Below, one piece after another: positions 35,982 to 43,752 of a stretch of DNA of 43,792 nucleotides. A model generated the notes under the pieces. The model had not been told where the DNA came from and did not search any database. It was given only the letters and a program-made list of their open reading frames with translations. Made by a program: the position numbers and the translations under genes. The stretch is from positions 1 to 43,792 of the forward strand of contig CAIMEY010000081.1 in NCBI GenBank assembly GCA_903840165.1, given 5' to 3'. Origin of the DNA: an uncultured Myxococcales bacterium. GTDB taxonomy: Bacteria; Myxococcota_A; UBA9042. Every line of letters starts with the position of its first letter. The first letter of the stretch is position 1.

Positions 35982-35997
35982 GCCCGCACGCGCGGGC
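35982..35997. other. GC-rich hairpin
   Basis: GCCCGC-acgc-GCGGGC, a perfect 6-bp stem with a 4-base loop, 34 bases after the previous hairpin. Confidence 0.5.
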
Positions 35998-36011
35998 TCA
36001 CCCTTGGGTTG

Positions 36012-36027
36012 GGCCGGGTCCCCGGCC
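36012..36027. other. GC-rich inverted repeat
   Basis: GGCCGGG-tc-CCCGGCC, a perfect 7-bp inverted repeat with a 2-base centre, 15 bases after the previous one. Confidence 0.5.
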
Positions 36028-36045
36028 GCAAAGTCCACTACCCCG

Positions 36046-36073
36046 AGTCCTTTGCGGTCACCCGGAAAGGACT
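36046..36073. other. Hairpin with 12-base loop
   Basis: AGTCCTTT (36046-36053) pairs perfectly with AAAGGACT (36066-36073). Loop of 12 bases. A competing pairing AAGTCC (36031) with GGACTT (36069) overlaps it, so alternative folds are possible. Confidence 0.5.
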
Positions 36074-36168
36074 TACGTGTACTGGGTGCCCAAGGCCTGG
36101 CGAACACATCATTGGTGACAGCAATCTGACATTTGCATTGTCTTACGGCAAGGTGTCGTGTACCCTGT

Positions 36169-36186
36169 ACGGGCTACGGCGCCCGT
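36169..36186. other. Hairpin upstream of the barrel gene
   Basis: ACGGGC-tacggc-GCCCGT, a 6-bp stem with a 6-base loop, 60 bases before the ATG at 36246. The nine-base string ACGGGCTAC recurs at 36197-36205. Confidence 0.45.
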
Positions 36187-36245
36187 GGGGCTGGGCACGG
36201 GCTACCAGTTGCCAGCTAAAGACGCATTTGCATTGAGGTTTTTTC

Positions 36246-37088
36246 ATGAAGATCGACCGCCACGGGCTGAGGGTATCAGGGCGCTTTTTGTTCACTTCGC
36301 TGGCCGTCGCCCTGACGTTCGGCGGGCTGACACAGGTGGACGCTTGGGCGGAGGACGCCCCGCTGGCTGCCGAGCCATTGCCTGCAATTGGCCAAAAAGA
36401 TCGTGCCGATAGCGGAGCTGGCTGGATCAATCAGTCGGACATGAACTTGGTCCGCCGGGCGCAGGCGCTTGGCCAATGGCAGGGCGATGTCAGTTTGGGC
36501 GGCAACTCGGGTTCGCCGGGCGTGACGGCCTTTTCACCTGGCGTAACGGCGCGTTTGGGCCTGGGCTATGGCCTAACGCTGGAATTGACTGCGACCGGGC
36601 GCACCAATGATTGGAATTCCTTTCGTCCCGGCGCGGGCGTCAAGTGGCAGGCGCTCGGCGGTGCCGGCAAGAACTACGGTTTGGCGGTGATGGCCTTGTT
36701 GCGGCCCGAAGGTTTTACGGAAATTGAAGGGGAAGTTGAGTTTCACGTGATCGGTCATTACCGCGTCGGGCGCAACGAGCTCGGCCTAAATCTCACGGCC
36801 GGCGGCGATCCTGATGGAAAAGACCGTGATATTGAAGGACATGTCGGATACGGATATCGCGTCAATGACAACTTGGTGGTCGGCGTCGAAGAACAATCCC
36901 GCGCTGGCCTGGGCACCAAGGTTGAGTTCATGGGCCGGCAGGAGCATGTGGCTGGGCCAAGCGTGCAATATCGCGTTGGAAAACTGCTGTTGAGCGGCCT
37001 TGTCGGTGGCGGCGCTAACCAACTTGCCTGGGGCGATTCGCTCAAAATCGGCGCCTGGGGAATGGGAAGAATCGCTTATCATTTCTGA
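36246..37088 (+). CDS. Putative outer-membrane beta-barrel protein
   Basis: 280 aa from the ATG at 36246 (TGAGG seven bases upstream). Signal peptide LFTSLAVALTFGGLTQVDAWA, cleavage near residue 35. After a short linker the sequence alternates Gly-rich and hydrophobic strands with Tyr/Phe/Trp (PGVTARLGLGYGLTLELTAT; YGLAVMALLRPEGFTEIEGE; HVGYGYRVNDNLVVGVEE; GPSVQYRVGKLLLSGLVG), and it ends in IAYHF, a classical C-terminal beta-signal with terminal Phe for the BAM complex. Predicted about eight to ten strands. Substrate or role unknown. Good ribosome-binding site and structured leader suggest independent regulation. Confidence 0.8.
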   Translation: MKIDRHGLRVSGRFLFTSLAVALTFGGLTQVDAWAEDAPLAAEPLPAIGQKDRADSGAGWINQSDMNLVRRAQALGQWQGDVSLGGNSGSPGVTAFSPGVTARLGLGYGLTLELTATGRTNDWNSFRPGAGVKWQALGGAGKNYGLAVMALLRPEGFTEIEGEVEFHVIGHYRVGRNELGLNLTAGGDPDGKDRDIEGHVGYGYRVNDNLVVGVEEQSRAGLGTKVEFMGRQEHVAGPSVQYRVGKLLLSGLVGGGANQLAWGDSLKIGAWGMGRIAYHF

Positions 37089-37169
37089 TTCTTTCTGGAG
37101 GTGGCCTCGGGCGCTGCCCTGGCGATCGAGAAATTCGACAGGTCCCGGCACTTTGGCATCCTCGTTGCC

Positions 37170-38120
37170 ATGGACATCCTTGCCGCCTGGCTCAAGCATT
37201 TGCAATTTGAACGGAATCTGTCGGCGCACTCCCTGCGTGCCTACACCGTTGACCTCGAGCATTTCTGCGATTTTCTGACCGCGCAGGACAGCAATCCCAT
37301 CTCCGCAGATCGTGAGTTGATTCGCGAGTATGCGGCTTCCTTGCACGACAAGATGCAGCCAAGCTCGGTGGCCCGTCGTCTTTCGGCCTTGAGGACATTT
37401 TACAAATACCTGTGTAGGACCGGGCGGTTGGAGACCAATCCGATCGATGGATTGCGCGGCCCGCGGCAGCCCAAGACTCTGCCAAAAATGCTGAGCATTG
37501 ACGAGATGTTGGCTTTGCTGTGCAAGCCCTTGGATGGCCTGGACGGCGACCCTCTTTTGCACACCCGCGACATGGCCATCTTAGAACTCTTGTATGGCGC
37601 AGGGTTACGTGTGAGCGAATGCACGGGCCTAGACTGGGTCCACGTGCGCCTGGACGAGCGCCTGGTCCGCGTGCGTGGCAAGGGCCGCAAGACGCGGATC
37701 GTGCCCTTTGGCACCAAGGCTGTGACGGCTTTGGTCGCTTGGCGGGCGGCGCGGCAAGAACTCTTGGATCGGTGTTCAGCTGATGAACGCGCGGATGCCG
37801 AAAAAGCCTTGTTTCTCAACTGGCGGGGCTCGCGCCTGTCAGCCCGATCGGTCGCGCGAATGCTAGAGAAGCGCTGTCTTCTTGCGGGCTTGCATCGGTG
37901 TGTCAACCCCCACGCTTTGCGCCATTCCTTTGCGACGCACTTGCTCGATGCCGGCTCGGACATTCGCGAGATCCAGGAGTTGTTGGGCCACGCGCGGTTG
38001 TCGTCGACGCAGCGTTATACCCATGCTTCGATTGCCCAATTGCAGCGCACGTACGACCGAGCGCATCCGCGAGCCCACTTGGCTGATGCTTCGGTGATGC
38101 ATCGGTCGGCGAAAACGTGA
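37170..38120 (+). CDS. xerC: Tyrosine recombinase XerC
   Basis: Site-specific recombinase that resolves chromosome dimers at dif with XerD and FtsK. 316 aa from the ATG at 37170; the frame opens at a GTG at 37101 but that N-terminus is not family-like. The SAM-like N-terminal core-binding domain reads LKHLQFERNLSAHSLRAYTV. All six catalytic residues are visible: Arg147 (GAGLRVSE), Lys171 (RVRGKGRKTR), His248 and Arg251 (HALRH), His274 (LLGHARLSSTQ) and Tyr283 (RYTHAS). The ending YDRAHPRA is of the XerC rather than XerD type. No dif site was identified in the window. Overlaps the next gene by GTGA. Confidence 0.93.
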   Translation: MDILAAWLKHLQFERNLSAHSLRAYTVDLEHFCDFLTAQDSNPISADRELIREYAASLHDKMQPSSVARRLSALRTFYKYLCRTGRLETNPIDGLRGPRQPKTLPKMLSIDEMLALLCKPLDGLDGDPLLHTRDMAILELLYGAGLRVSECTGLDWVHVRLDERLVRVRGKGRKTRIVPFGTKAVTALVAWRAARQELLDRCSADERADAEKALFLNWRGSRLSARSVARMLEKRCLLAGLHRCVNPHALRHSFATHLLDAGSDIREIQELLGHARLSSTQRYTHASIAQLQRTYDRAHPRAHLADASVMHRSAKT

Positions 38121-39439
38121 ACGGTTTTAAGCTTTTGACGATTCGGGGCTCGGCCCTCGCGTGTCTCTGCGTGCTCGTCGCCCTTGTGGCGTGGCCCGAG
38201 CGACCGGTGCATGCGGCCGATTTACAGACCGCCGTTCACACCCAAGCTGAGACAGGGATTGAAGTCTTTGACCATGACCTCTATGCCACGGTCGGGCTTG
38301 GCGGCGGCCTCCAAGGAAACTACGGAGATCTTAAGCTGTATGCGCCGCTGCGTCTGCGCCTCAGTGACGGAGCGCCTCTTGCAGTGGAGGGTGCCCCAGC
38401 CCTGCGCCGCCAAGACTGGGATGAACTAGGCGATTTTCTGCACATTCTCAGGCACGCGACCTTGCGCGACCCGGGGGAACGCGGATCGCTACAGATCGGA
38501 CAGTTGCAAGGCGTAACCCTTGGTCACGGCACTCTGATCGACAGATATTACAATGACTTAGACTTCGATCATCACCAGACCGGTGTTCACGCTTCAGGTG
38601 ATGGCGGCTGGGTCGGCGGACAGGCGATCGTGTCGGACGTGATTTCGCACAAACCGGCTGGATTTCGTGTATTTGGGCGCCCTTTCTGGGGCCATGGCAG
38701 TCGTCTGGGCTCGCTCACCGTCGGGGTCAATGCCGCGCTCGACCAGGTCGCGGCCTATGCGCCGTTGCGGCTCTTTGGGCTCGACATCGGCAGCGATATT
38801 TGGCAGGGCAATGGCCAGGCAATTGATCTGTATGTAGACGGCAATACACGGATTCATGGTGGCCAGGGCCTGCACGCCGGGGCGGATTACCGGTGGACGG
38901 GGGCGCACGCGTATGTGCAACTGCGCCTAGAATTGCAGTGGCTGCATGGCGCCTATGATCCTGCGGCCTTGGATACGCTCTACGCTATCGAACGCAGTCA
39001 AATCGGTCCTGCGATCGCTTGGTTAGACCCCCAAGGTCACGTCCAAAGCCTTGTGATTGACCGGACTTTGGCTACATCCGCCTTGACCGGCGAGCGTCTT
39101 GGCGCCTTGGGCAGCCTTCAAGGGGCGGTCGGTGGGGTGCGCTACGTCGCCAAGGTCGACTTCCGCGGCCAGGACGGTTGGGGTGCCTATGGCTGGCTGG
39201 TGCTGCCGCCATGGCAGGGGCTTGAGGGACGACTCTTCTTTGGTCAAAGGCACTTGCAGGCGTGGCACGACCTCGGCCAGGGCGCTATGGCGCAGGCGCA
39301 ACTGCGCTTTCGCGTCCAAGGGCCCTGGTATGCTTCACTTTTTTCGGGCCGGCAGTGGCACCAGGATCCGGCAGGCCTGTACCGCGCTGATTGGGACGTG
39401 GTGGCCATGGTCGGCTTGGATGGCGTGCCGGGACGCTAG
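38117..39439 (+). CDS. Putative outer-membrane protein, coupled to xerC
   Basis: 440 aa from the GTG at 38117, forming a GTGA overlap with the xerC stop. Signal peptide ALACLCVLVALVAW, with cleavage near residue 35. The mature part has many short beta-strand-like stretches with Gly, Tyr, Trp and His turns (LYATVGLGGGLQGNYGDLKL; GGWVGGQAIVSDVISHKPAG; YVQLRLELQWLHGAYDPAAL; AYGWLVLPPWQGLEGRLFFG), consistent with a barrel. There is no terminal Phe. Family not recognised; similar proteins may be annotated only as hypothetical. Position suggests cotranscription with xerC. Confidence 0.7.
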   Translation: MNGFKLLTIRGSALACLCVLVALVAWPERPVHAADLQTAVHTQAETGIEVFDHDLYATVGLGGGLQGNYGDLKLYAPLRLRLSDGAPLAVEGAPALRRQDWDELGDFLHILRHATLRDPGERGSLQIGQLQGVTLGHGTLIDRYYNDLDFDHHQTGVHASGDGGWVGGQAIVSDVISHKPAGFRVFGRPFWGHGSRLGSLTVGVNAALDQVAAYAPLRLFGLDIGSDIWQGNGQAIDLYVDGNTRIHGGQGLHAGADYRWTGAHAYVQLRLELQWLHGAYDPAALDTLYAIERSQIGPAIAWLDPQGHVQSLVIDRTLATSALTGERLGALGSLQGAVGGVRYVAKVDFRGQDGWGAYGWLVLPPWQGLEGRLFFGQRHLQAWHDLGQGAMAQAQLRFRVQGPWYASLFSGRQWHQDPAGLYRADWDVVAMVGLDGVPGR

Positions 39440-39648
39440 GCATGGGCCCTGCGCTCCGCTTCACCTTGAATCTGATTGGCAATCCTGGGCGCTCTTGTCC
39501 TGCGGGGCAATTTCGCCGCGGCAATCGGCCAGCGCACCCCGTTGGGGAAGCCTTGCCCATCGCCCGCCCCAAGCCCCTGCACTTGACCGGGACCGTTGGC
39601 AATGCCACCTTGGCAACTCGTCTGCAGCCGCAGCCGCCGGAGGTTTGG

Positions 39649-40266
39649 ATGGACTTGTGCACGCTCTTGGCCGATGAATCTGCGACAATTCAGCAGGTTG
39701 CTGCATTCTTGGAGGGGCTCGAACCCGACATTCGCAAGGCGGCCGTGCTCGCCCTCGGGCGCAAGGATCAGCGACGTTTGTGGCAAAAAGCCGCTAGTTC
39801 TGCGCCTTTGGATGTATACCACTTCGTGCCCGCCCATCAGGGAACACGGACAGCAGTCCGCCACTTTGGTCGCAACACCTTGCCTTTGCCGGGAAAACAC
39901 AAGTATTTCAGCAAGGTGTTCGCGCGTCCTGAGGACAACAGCGACCGAGCCTTTGGCTTCAACGACGCGCCTTCGGGAAAACTGATTGGTCCCGGCTACT
40001 TTGTGGCCCGTTCCACCGCCACCGAACCGAACGATCCCGCGTGGGCCGCCCGCGGTGCCTGGGTAGTTGACTACTTTCTCTGCCCCGACGGTCCCGTGCC
40101 CGAGCAATGGCCAAAAGTTGTTGAAAATACAGTTGGTCTTCAGCGTTTCGTCTACTTCCACACCCGCGATTTCATGCGCAGGGTGAGTCGCGATGTCGCC
40201 ATTGGCGCCGCCTACAAAGAAGAGAAGTCCCTGGACCACTATTTCGTCCTTGTGCGCGAACCCTAG
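39649..40266 (+). CDS. Conserved-looking protein of unknown function
   Basis: 205 aa from the ATG at 39649, chosen because GGAGG lies five bases upstream; the open frame continues back to 39391 but overlaps the preceding gene and is not protein-like. No signal peptide or membrane segment, so cytoplasmic. Residues 1-50 are helical (TIQQVAAFLEGLEPDIRKAA). The rest is a mixed fold with many aromatic residues and conserved-looking phrases (PLPGKHKYFSKVFARPED; GPGYFVARST; GAWVVDYFL; RFVYFHTRDFMRRVSRDVAI; LDHYFVLVREP). I do not recognise the family. It precedes hemB by 168 bases. Confidence 0.75.
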   Translation: MDLCTLLADESATIQQVAAFLEGLEPDIRKAAVLALGRKDQRRLWQKAASSAPLDVYHFVPAHQGTRTAVRHFGRNTLPLPGKHKYFSKVFARPEDNSDRAFGFNDAPSGKLIGPGYFVARSTATEPNDPAWAARGAWVVDYFLCPDGPVPEQWPKVVENTVGLQRFVYFHTRDFMRRVSRDVAIGAAYKEEKSLDHYFVLVREP

Positions 40267-40434
40267 AAAACGCATTGTTTCTTCTGCTTTTTCCGGTGTA
40301 CGCCCCTGACTTCACTTCGCTGAACTGTCACGCCATTGCCACCTTGGCCTCTGAGCCCCTGCCCGCGCCGTGCCCGATCTGCTACAACAGGGCGCACCGG
40401 GACGCTGAGCCTGCCCCGGCTTTGCAAGGGTGCC

Positions 40435-41412
40435 ATGCTTGACCTCCCCAGTCGTCCGCGTCGCAATCGCAACTCCTCGGTTATTCGGGATTTTCACCGC
40501 GAAACGTGGCTAGCGCCTCAACACTTCATTTTGCCGCTGTTCATTCACGCCGGCGACACCGTCGAACCGATTGCGTCCATGCCGGGTTGCAGCCGCCTCT
40601 CCTTGCCGGCGATGCTGGCGGAGGTGCAGGGGGCTTGGCAGGAGGGCATTCGCTCGGTGGTGCTGTTCCCGGCCATCGCCGACGCGCTCAAGACCAGCGA
40701 TGGAAAAGAATGCTATAATCCCAATGGCTTAGTGCCTGTTGCAATCGCCCAGCTCAAGGCCCGTTTTCCGGAGCTTGTGGTGGTGACCGACGTGGCGCTG
40801 GATCCTTACAGCAGCGACGGGCACGACGGCGTGGTGCAGAACGGCAAGATCCTCAACGATCGCACCGTGGAAATCCTGTGCCTTCAAGCGGTTGCCCAGG
40901 CCCGCGCCGGAGCCGACATCGTGGCTCCCTCGGACATGATGGACGGTCGCATCGGCGCCATTCGTAAAGCCTTGGATTTGGAAGGGTTTACCGACGTCTT
41001 GCTGGTCAGCTACTGCGCCAAGTATGCCTCGGGCTTCTATGGTCCCTTTCGCGATGCGTTGGCGTCGGCCCCCAAGTTCGGTGACAAGAAGACGTATCAG
41101 ATGGACCCAGCTAACCGTCGGGAAGCCTTGAGGGAACTTGCGCTGGACGAGGCCGAAGGCGCCGACATGGTGATGGTCAAACCGGCCGGCCCCTACCTGG
41201 ACGTGATCCTGGAACTGCGCCGGGCGACGACCCTGCCGGTGGTGGCATATCAGGTGTCGGGCGAGTACGCGATGCTCAAGGCCGCCGCCCAAAACGGCTG
41301 GCTTGATGAGAAGAAAACGGTTTTAGAATCACTGCTTGCCATTCGGCGCGCGGGCGCAGACGTGATCCTGACCTACTACGCTCGTCAAGCGGCGCGCTGG
41401 CTGGCCGAGTAG
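40435..41412 (+). CDS. hemB: Delta-aminolevulinic acid dehydratase (porphobilinogen synthase)
   Basis: Condenses two 5-aminolevulinates to porphobilinogen in heme synthesis. 325 aa from the ATG at 40435 with AAGGG five bases upstream. RRNRNSSVIRDFHRETWL and LPLFIHAGDTVEPIASMPG are family start motifs. The Schiff-base lysines are Lys196 (SYCAKYASGFYGPFRDA) and Lys249 (VMVKPAGPYLD). The metal loop reads TDVALDPYSSDGHDG at 118-132, with Ala/Asp where zinc-type enzymes have three Cys, so this should be the Mg-type enzyme. MDPANRREALRE, VVAYQVSGEYAML and the C-terminal ILTYYARQAARWL also match. Convergent with the lipoprotein at 41445. Confidence 0.96.
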   Translation: MLDLPSRPRRNRNSSVIRDFHRETWLAPQHFILPLFIHAGDTVEPIASMPGCSRLSLPAMLAEVQGAWQEGIRSVVLFPAIADALKTSDGKECYNPNGLVPVAIAQLKARFPELVVVTDVALDPYSSDGHDGVVQNGKILNDRTVEILCLQAVAQARAGADIVAPSDMMDGRIGAIRKALDLEGFTDVLLVSYCAKYASGFYGPFRDALASAPKFGDKKTYQMDPANRREALRELALDEAEGADMVMVKPAGPYLDVILELRRATTLPVVAYQVSGEYAMLKAAAQNGWLDEKKTVLESLLAIRRAGADVILTYYARQAARWLAE

Positions 41413-41448
41413 ACGAACCCTCCAGGAAATTCGGGTTTGGGGTACTAC
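41409..41448. terminator. Hairpin between convergent hemB and lipoprotein genes
   Basis: CGAACCC (41414-41420) pairs with GGGTTTG (41433-41439) with one G-T pair, loop of 12 bases; GTAG (41409) and CTAC (41445) can close the outside. Both stop codons lie in the arms. Read from the minus strand, the first 34 bases match the element at 35842-35875 at 28 positions. Likely a bidirectional terminator, though no T-tract is present. Confidence 0.6.
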
Positions 41449-42650
41449 GGCGCGTCCAGAACAGCCTGGATCGCAGCCTGCAGGTCGGCGTCGGTCGGCG
41501 CCGTGGTCGTCGTGGGCAATTCATTCACAATTTGCCCAGTCCCCTTGGCGACCACCATGCGCGGCACATAGGGCACGCTGGCCAACTGCTTGTCGGTCTG
41601 CACCAAGTCGGCGTTCTTGTCATAGAGCACCAGCACGTTCGCTGGCAGGTTCATCCGGCTGACAATCTGCTGACATTCTGCAGCTGTCGGCGCGTTTTCC
41701 TTCTTGAGCGGCCCGCCATCGGCCGTCTTCTTGGTGCCTTCGACGACGATAAAGGCCGCGCCCACATCGGCATCCTTGAACTGATTATAGATTTGGGCGA
41801 AGTCTTCAAAGGCGGACTTATTTTGTCCGTTTTGCACGGCGGTCCACTCCCGCCAATCGATGACGGCGATGGCGGCGTGGCCACAGAGCTCGCCCAGGTC
41901 GACCTCGCTGTCATCGGCGCAGGCGTGCAAGATGGTGCCCCGCTGCAGGTACTGGCCGATACCAGGGCCATATTTGACGCTGGCGGGGCATTGATCGACG
42001 CCACTGACCGGTCCAACCTGACCGCAGCTGACATCGGTGCGTCCTTGGGAGCTCACGTCGCCGGCGAAGGAAAGCTTAGATAAATCAAGGGGGAATTGCT
42101 TGCCACCGGCCTTGAGCGTGACCGAACCTGTCATCGCCCAGTTGACGCTGAGGGTCGGTGCGGCTTGGCCAGCCTCGGGTTGAGCCAGGGGCTTCATGGA
42201 CAGGGTAGCGTCCGGGCTAGATCCTGTGTAAGTTAATGTCTTTGTGGAGGTTTCAGGCCAGCCGGCACAGACCTTGGTGTCGATCACCACGCCGTCCTGC
42301 GTTGTGGTGCCAACGGCGTGAAAGGCCGCAGACTGTAAGGCTAAAGCGCCTTGACCGGGCCGCCATTGGAGGTCGAGCTCGCAGGAGCCGTCCGCCTCGG
42401 CCACGCGAATGTCCAGTTGGGTAATGCAGGCGGGTCCTGTGGTGTTGAGCCGATGCACAACAACGGCTGTGGCTGTCTTTCCCGTGTAATCGACAGAGAC
42501 GGGTTTGCCCGCCCAGGTAGTCGTCCAAGCGCCGGTAGCTACAAGAGGTTTCTTGGTTGCCGTTGGCGCCGGCGTGCTCTGGCAGGCCAGGGCTCCAAGG
42601 GCCAGGACGCCCCAAAGCCCATGGGCGCGTGTTAAGTTGGCGACTTTCAT
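41445..42650 (-). CDS. Lipoprotein with redoxin-like C-terminal domain lacking CxxC
   Basis: 401 aa from the ATG at 42650 (AGAGGAAC upstream); the frame opens at 42668. N-terminal hydrophobic segment with a Cys in ALACQS, a weak lipobox, then Thr/Ala/Pro linker. Residues 40-240 are beta-rich with no recognised family. From ~250 the sequence resembles a thioredoxin-like fold: LCGHAAIAVIDWREWTAVQN, then AAFIVVEGTK, LPANVLVLYDKNADLVQTDK and VPRMVVAKGTGQIV. The usual CxxC sits where DWREWTA is found, so thiol-disulfide exchange is not expected. Function unknown. Confidence 0.75.
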   Translation of the reverse strand: MKVANLTRAHGLWGVLALGALACQSTPAPTATKKPLVATGAWTTTWAGKPVSVDYTGKTATAVVVHRLNTTGPACITQLDIRVAEADGSCELDLQWRPGQGALALQSAAFHAVGTTTQDGVVIDTKVCAGWPETSTKTLTYTGSSPDATLSMKPLAQPEAGQAAPTLSVNWAMTGSVTLKAGGKQFPLDLSKLSFAGDVSSQGRTDVSCGQVGPVSGVDQCPASVKYGPGIGQYLQRGTILHACADDSEVDLGELCGHAAIAVIDWREWTAVQNGQNKSAFEDFAQIYNQFKDADVGAAFIVVEGTKKTADGGPLKKENAPTAAECQQIVSRMNLPANVLVLYDKNADLVQTDKQLASVPYVPRMVVAKGTGQIVNELPTTTTAPTDADLQAAIQAVLDAP

Positions 42651-42763
42651 GGAAGTTCCTCTCTTCAAAGGTCACTGGTTGATCGAGCGTTCACTGGCTG
42701 CGGCGGGCGATGGCAGTGTGCCACGGCGTGCGCAGGGCGCGGTCATCATCGGGCCTTCAGCGG

Positions 42764-43501
42764 CTACAGCAAAGAACTGTAATGATGGCGCAAAGTGGGC
42801 GCAAGCGGCAGATCGCTGTCCATCAGATCCGCAAGAGCCAGCCGGGGATCCACGGGGACTCTTCGCAAAGTCACTGAAACACCACCAGAATCTGCTTGAA
42901 CAATGCCGTATTCGGCGTGCGCCATAAGTTCCGGTTCTCGGCCCTGAACGTAGGCGACAAAGGGCATGCCAACGCTGCCAGGATTGACGATGAGCCGGCC
43001 ACGGTGTTGGCGAACCATCTGTAAGTGCGTGTGACCACAGGCCATCAGCGTCGCGTCCGCCTCGCCGATCAAGGCGTCGACCTCAGCGTCGGTGTGGCTT
43101 GCCAGGATATCTTGCATAGGAGAAGTTGGAGAACCATGGAATAACAGAAGATTTCCCTGGTCGCCCAAGGAAATCGTCTCCTGGCGTACCATGCTGGCCA
43201 ACCACGTCAGGTCCGTGTCATGCAACTGCCGCCGGCACCAGGCGACCGAGGCGACGATCACTGGCGCATGCGTGTAGGTTTGCAGCAGGCTGGGATCCAG
43301 CAGGAATTCATCGTGGTTGCCCAGGATTAGTGGACTCGCGACCTCGCGCAAGACCGCCAATACTTCGCAAGGCTTGGGGCCAAGCGTTGCACAATCGCCG
43401 AGGCAGGCGACGCGATCCACCTTGAACTGGGCGGCGTCCGCCAGAACAGCCTTGAGGGCGGCGAGATTGCCGTGTATATCTGAAATCAGGGCTATTTTCA
43501 C
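42764..43501 (-). CDS. Small calcineurin-like metallophosphoesterase (YfcE type)
   Basis: 245 aa from the GTG at 43501, with AGG seven bases upstream; the open frame extends to 43627 but that part is not protein-like. All five metal motifs are visible: SDIHGN (residues 6-11), LGDCATLGP, GNHDE, LLFHGSP and CGHTHLQ. RLIVNPGSVG and the C-terminal strand match the YfcE/DR1281-type family of cytoplasmic phosphodiesterases. Substrate unknown. It ends 113 bases from the lipoprotein start at 42650, on the same strand, so the two may be cotranscribed. Confidence 0.9.
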   Translation of the reverse strand: MKIALISDIHGNLAALKAVLADAAQFKVDRVACLGDCATLGPKPCEVLAVLREVASPLILGNHDEFLLDPSLLQTYTHAPVIVASVAWCRRQLHDTDLTWLASMVRQETISLGDQGNLLLFHGSPTSPMQDILASHTDAEVDALIGEADATLMACGHTHLQMVRQHRGRLIVNPGSVGMPFVAYVQGREPELMAHAEYGIVQADSGGVSVTLRRVPVDPRLALADLMDSDLPLAPTLRHHYSSLL

Positions 43502-43752
43502 GTAGGCACCTGCCTCAATCGGTGACGATGCCTGCACCGTAACAGCGTGTTGCGCCCTCGGCAAGGGTGGGGGGTTGGGCTCAGGCCCTAAGGGCGCTAT
43601 CGCCTTGAGTTGGCGCTGCACATGCACTCGCCAGGAGACGGTTGTTGACTTGGTCCGGTTGCTGGTCTTGCCTGGCCGTGCGCAAACCGGTAATCTTTTG
43701 ACAGGTTGGTGTCACTTGGCGAGGGGCAATGGCGATTCAAGAGTCGAGGATC

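Larger units (their letters stand above)
35845..36245. other. Gene-free, hairpin-rich intergenic region
   Basis: 401 bases with no credible gene but an unusual density of inverted repeats, listed separately, six in about 340 bases. It should contain the promoter of the barrel gene at 36246. An 11-base direct repeat, CATTTGCATTG, is found at 36130-36140 and 36225-36235, the second copy touching the ribosome-binding region. The structure could be a long 5' leader or a small RNA. Confidence 0.5.

Noticed and set aside
39436..40275. 279-codon open frame opposite the 205-aa unknown gene
   Set aside because: The plus-strand gene has GGAGG five bases before its ATG and conserved-looking aromatic motifs. 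The antisense product is Gly/Val/Arg-rich without known motifs.
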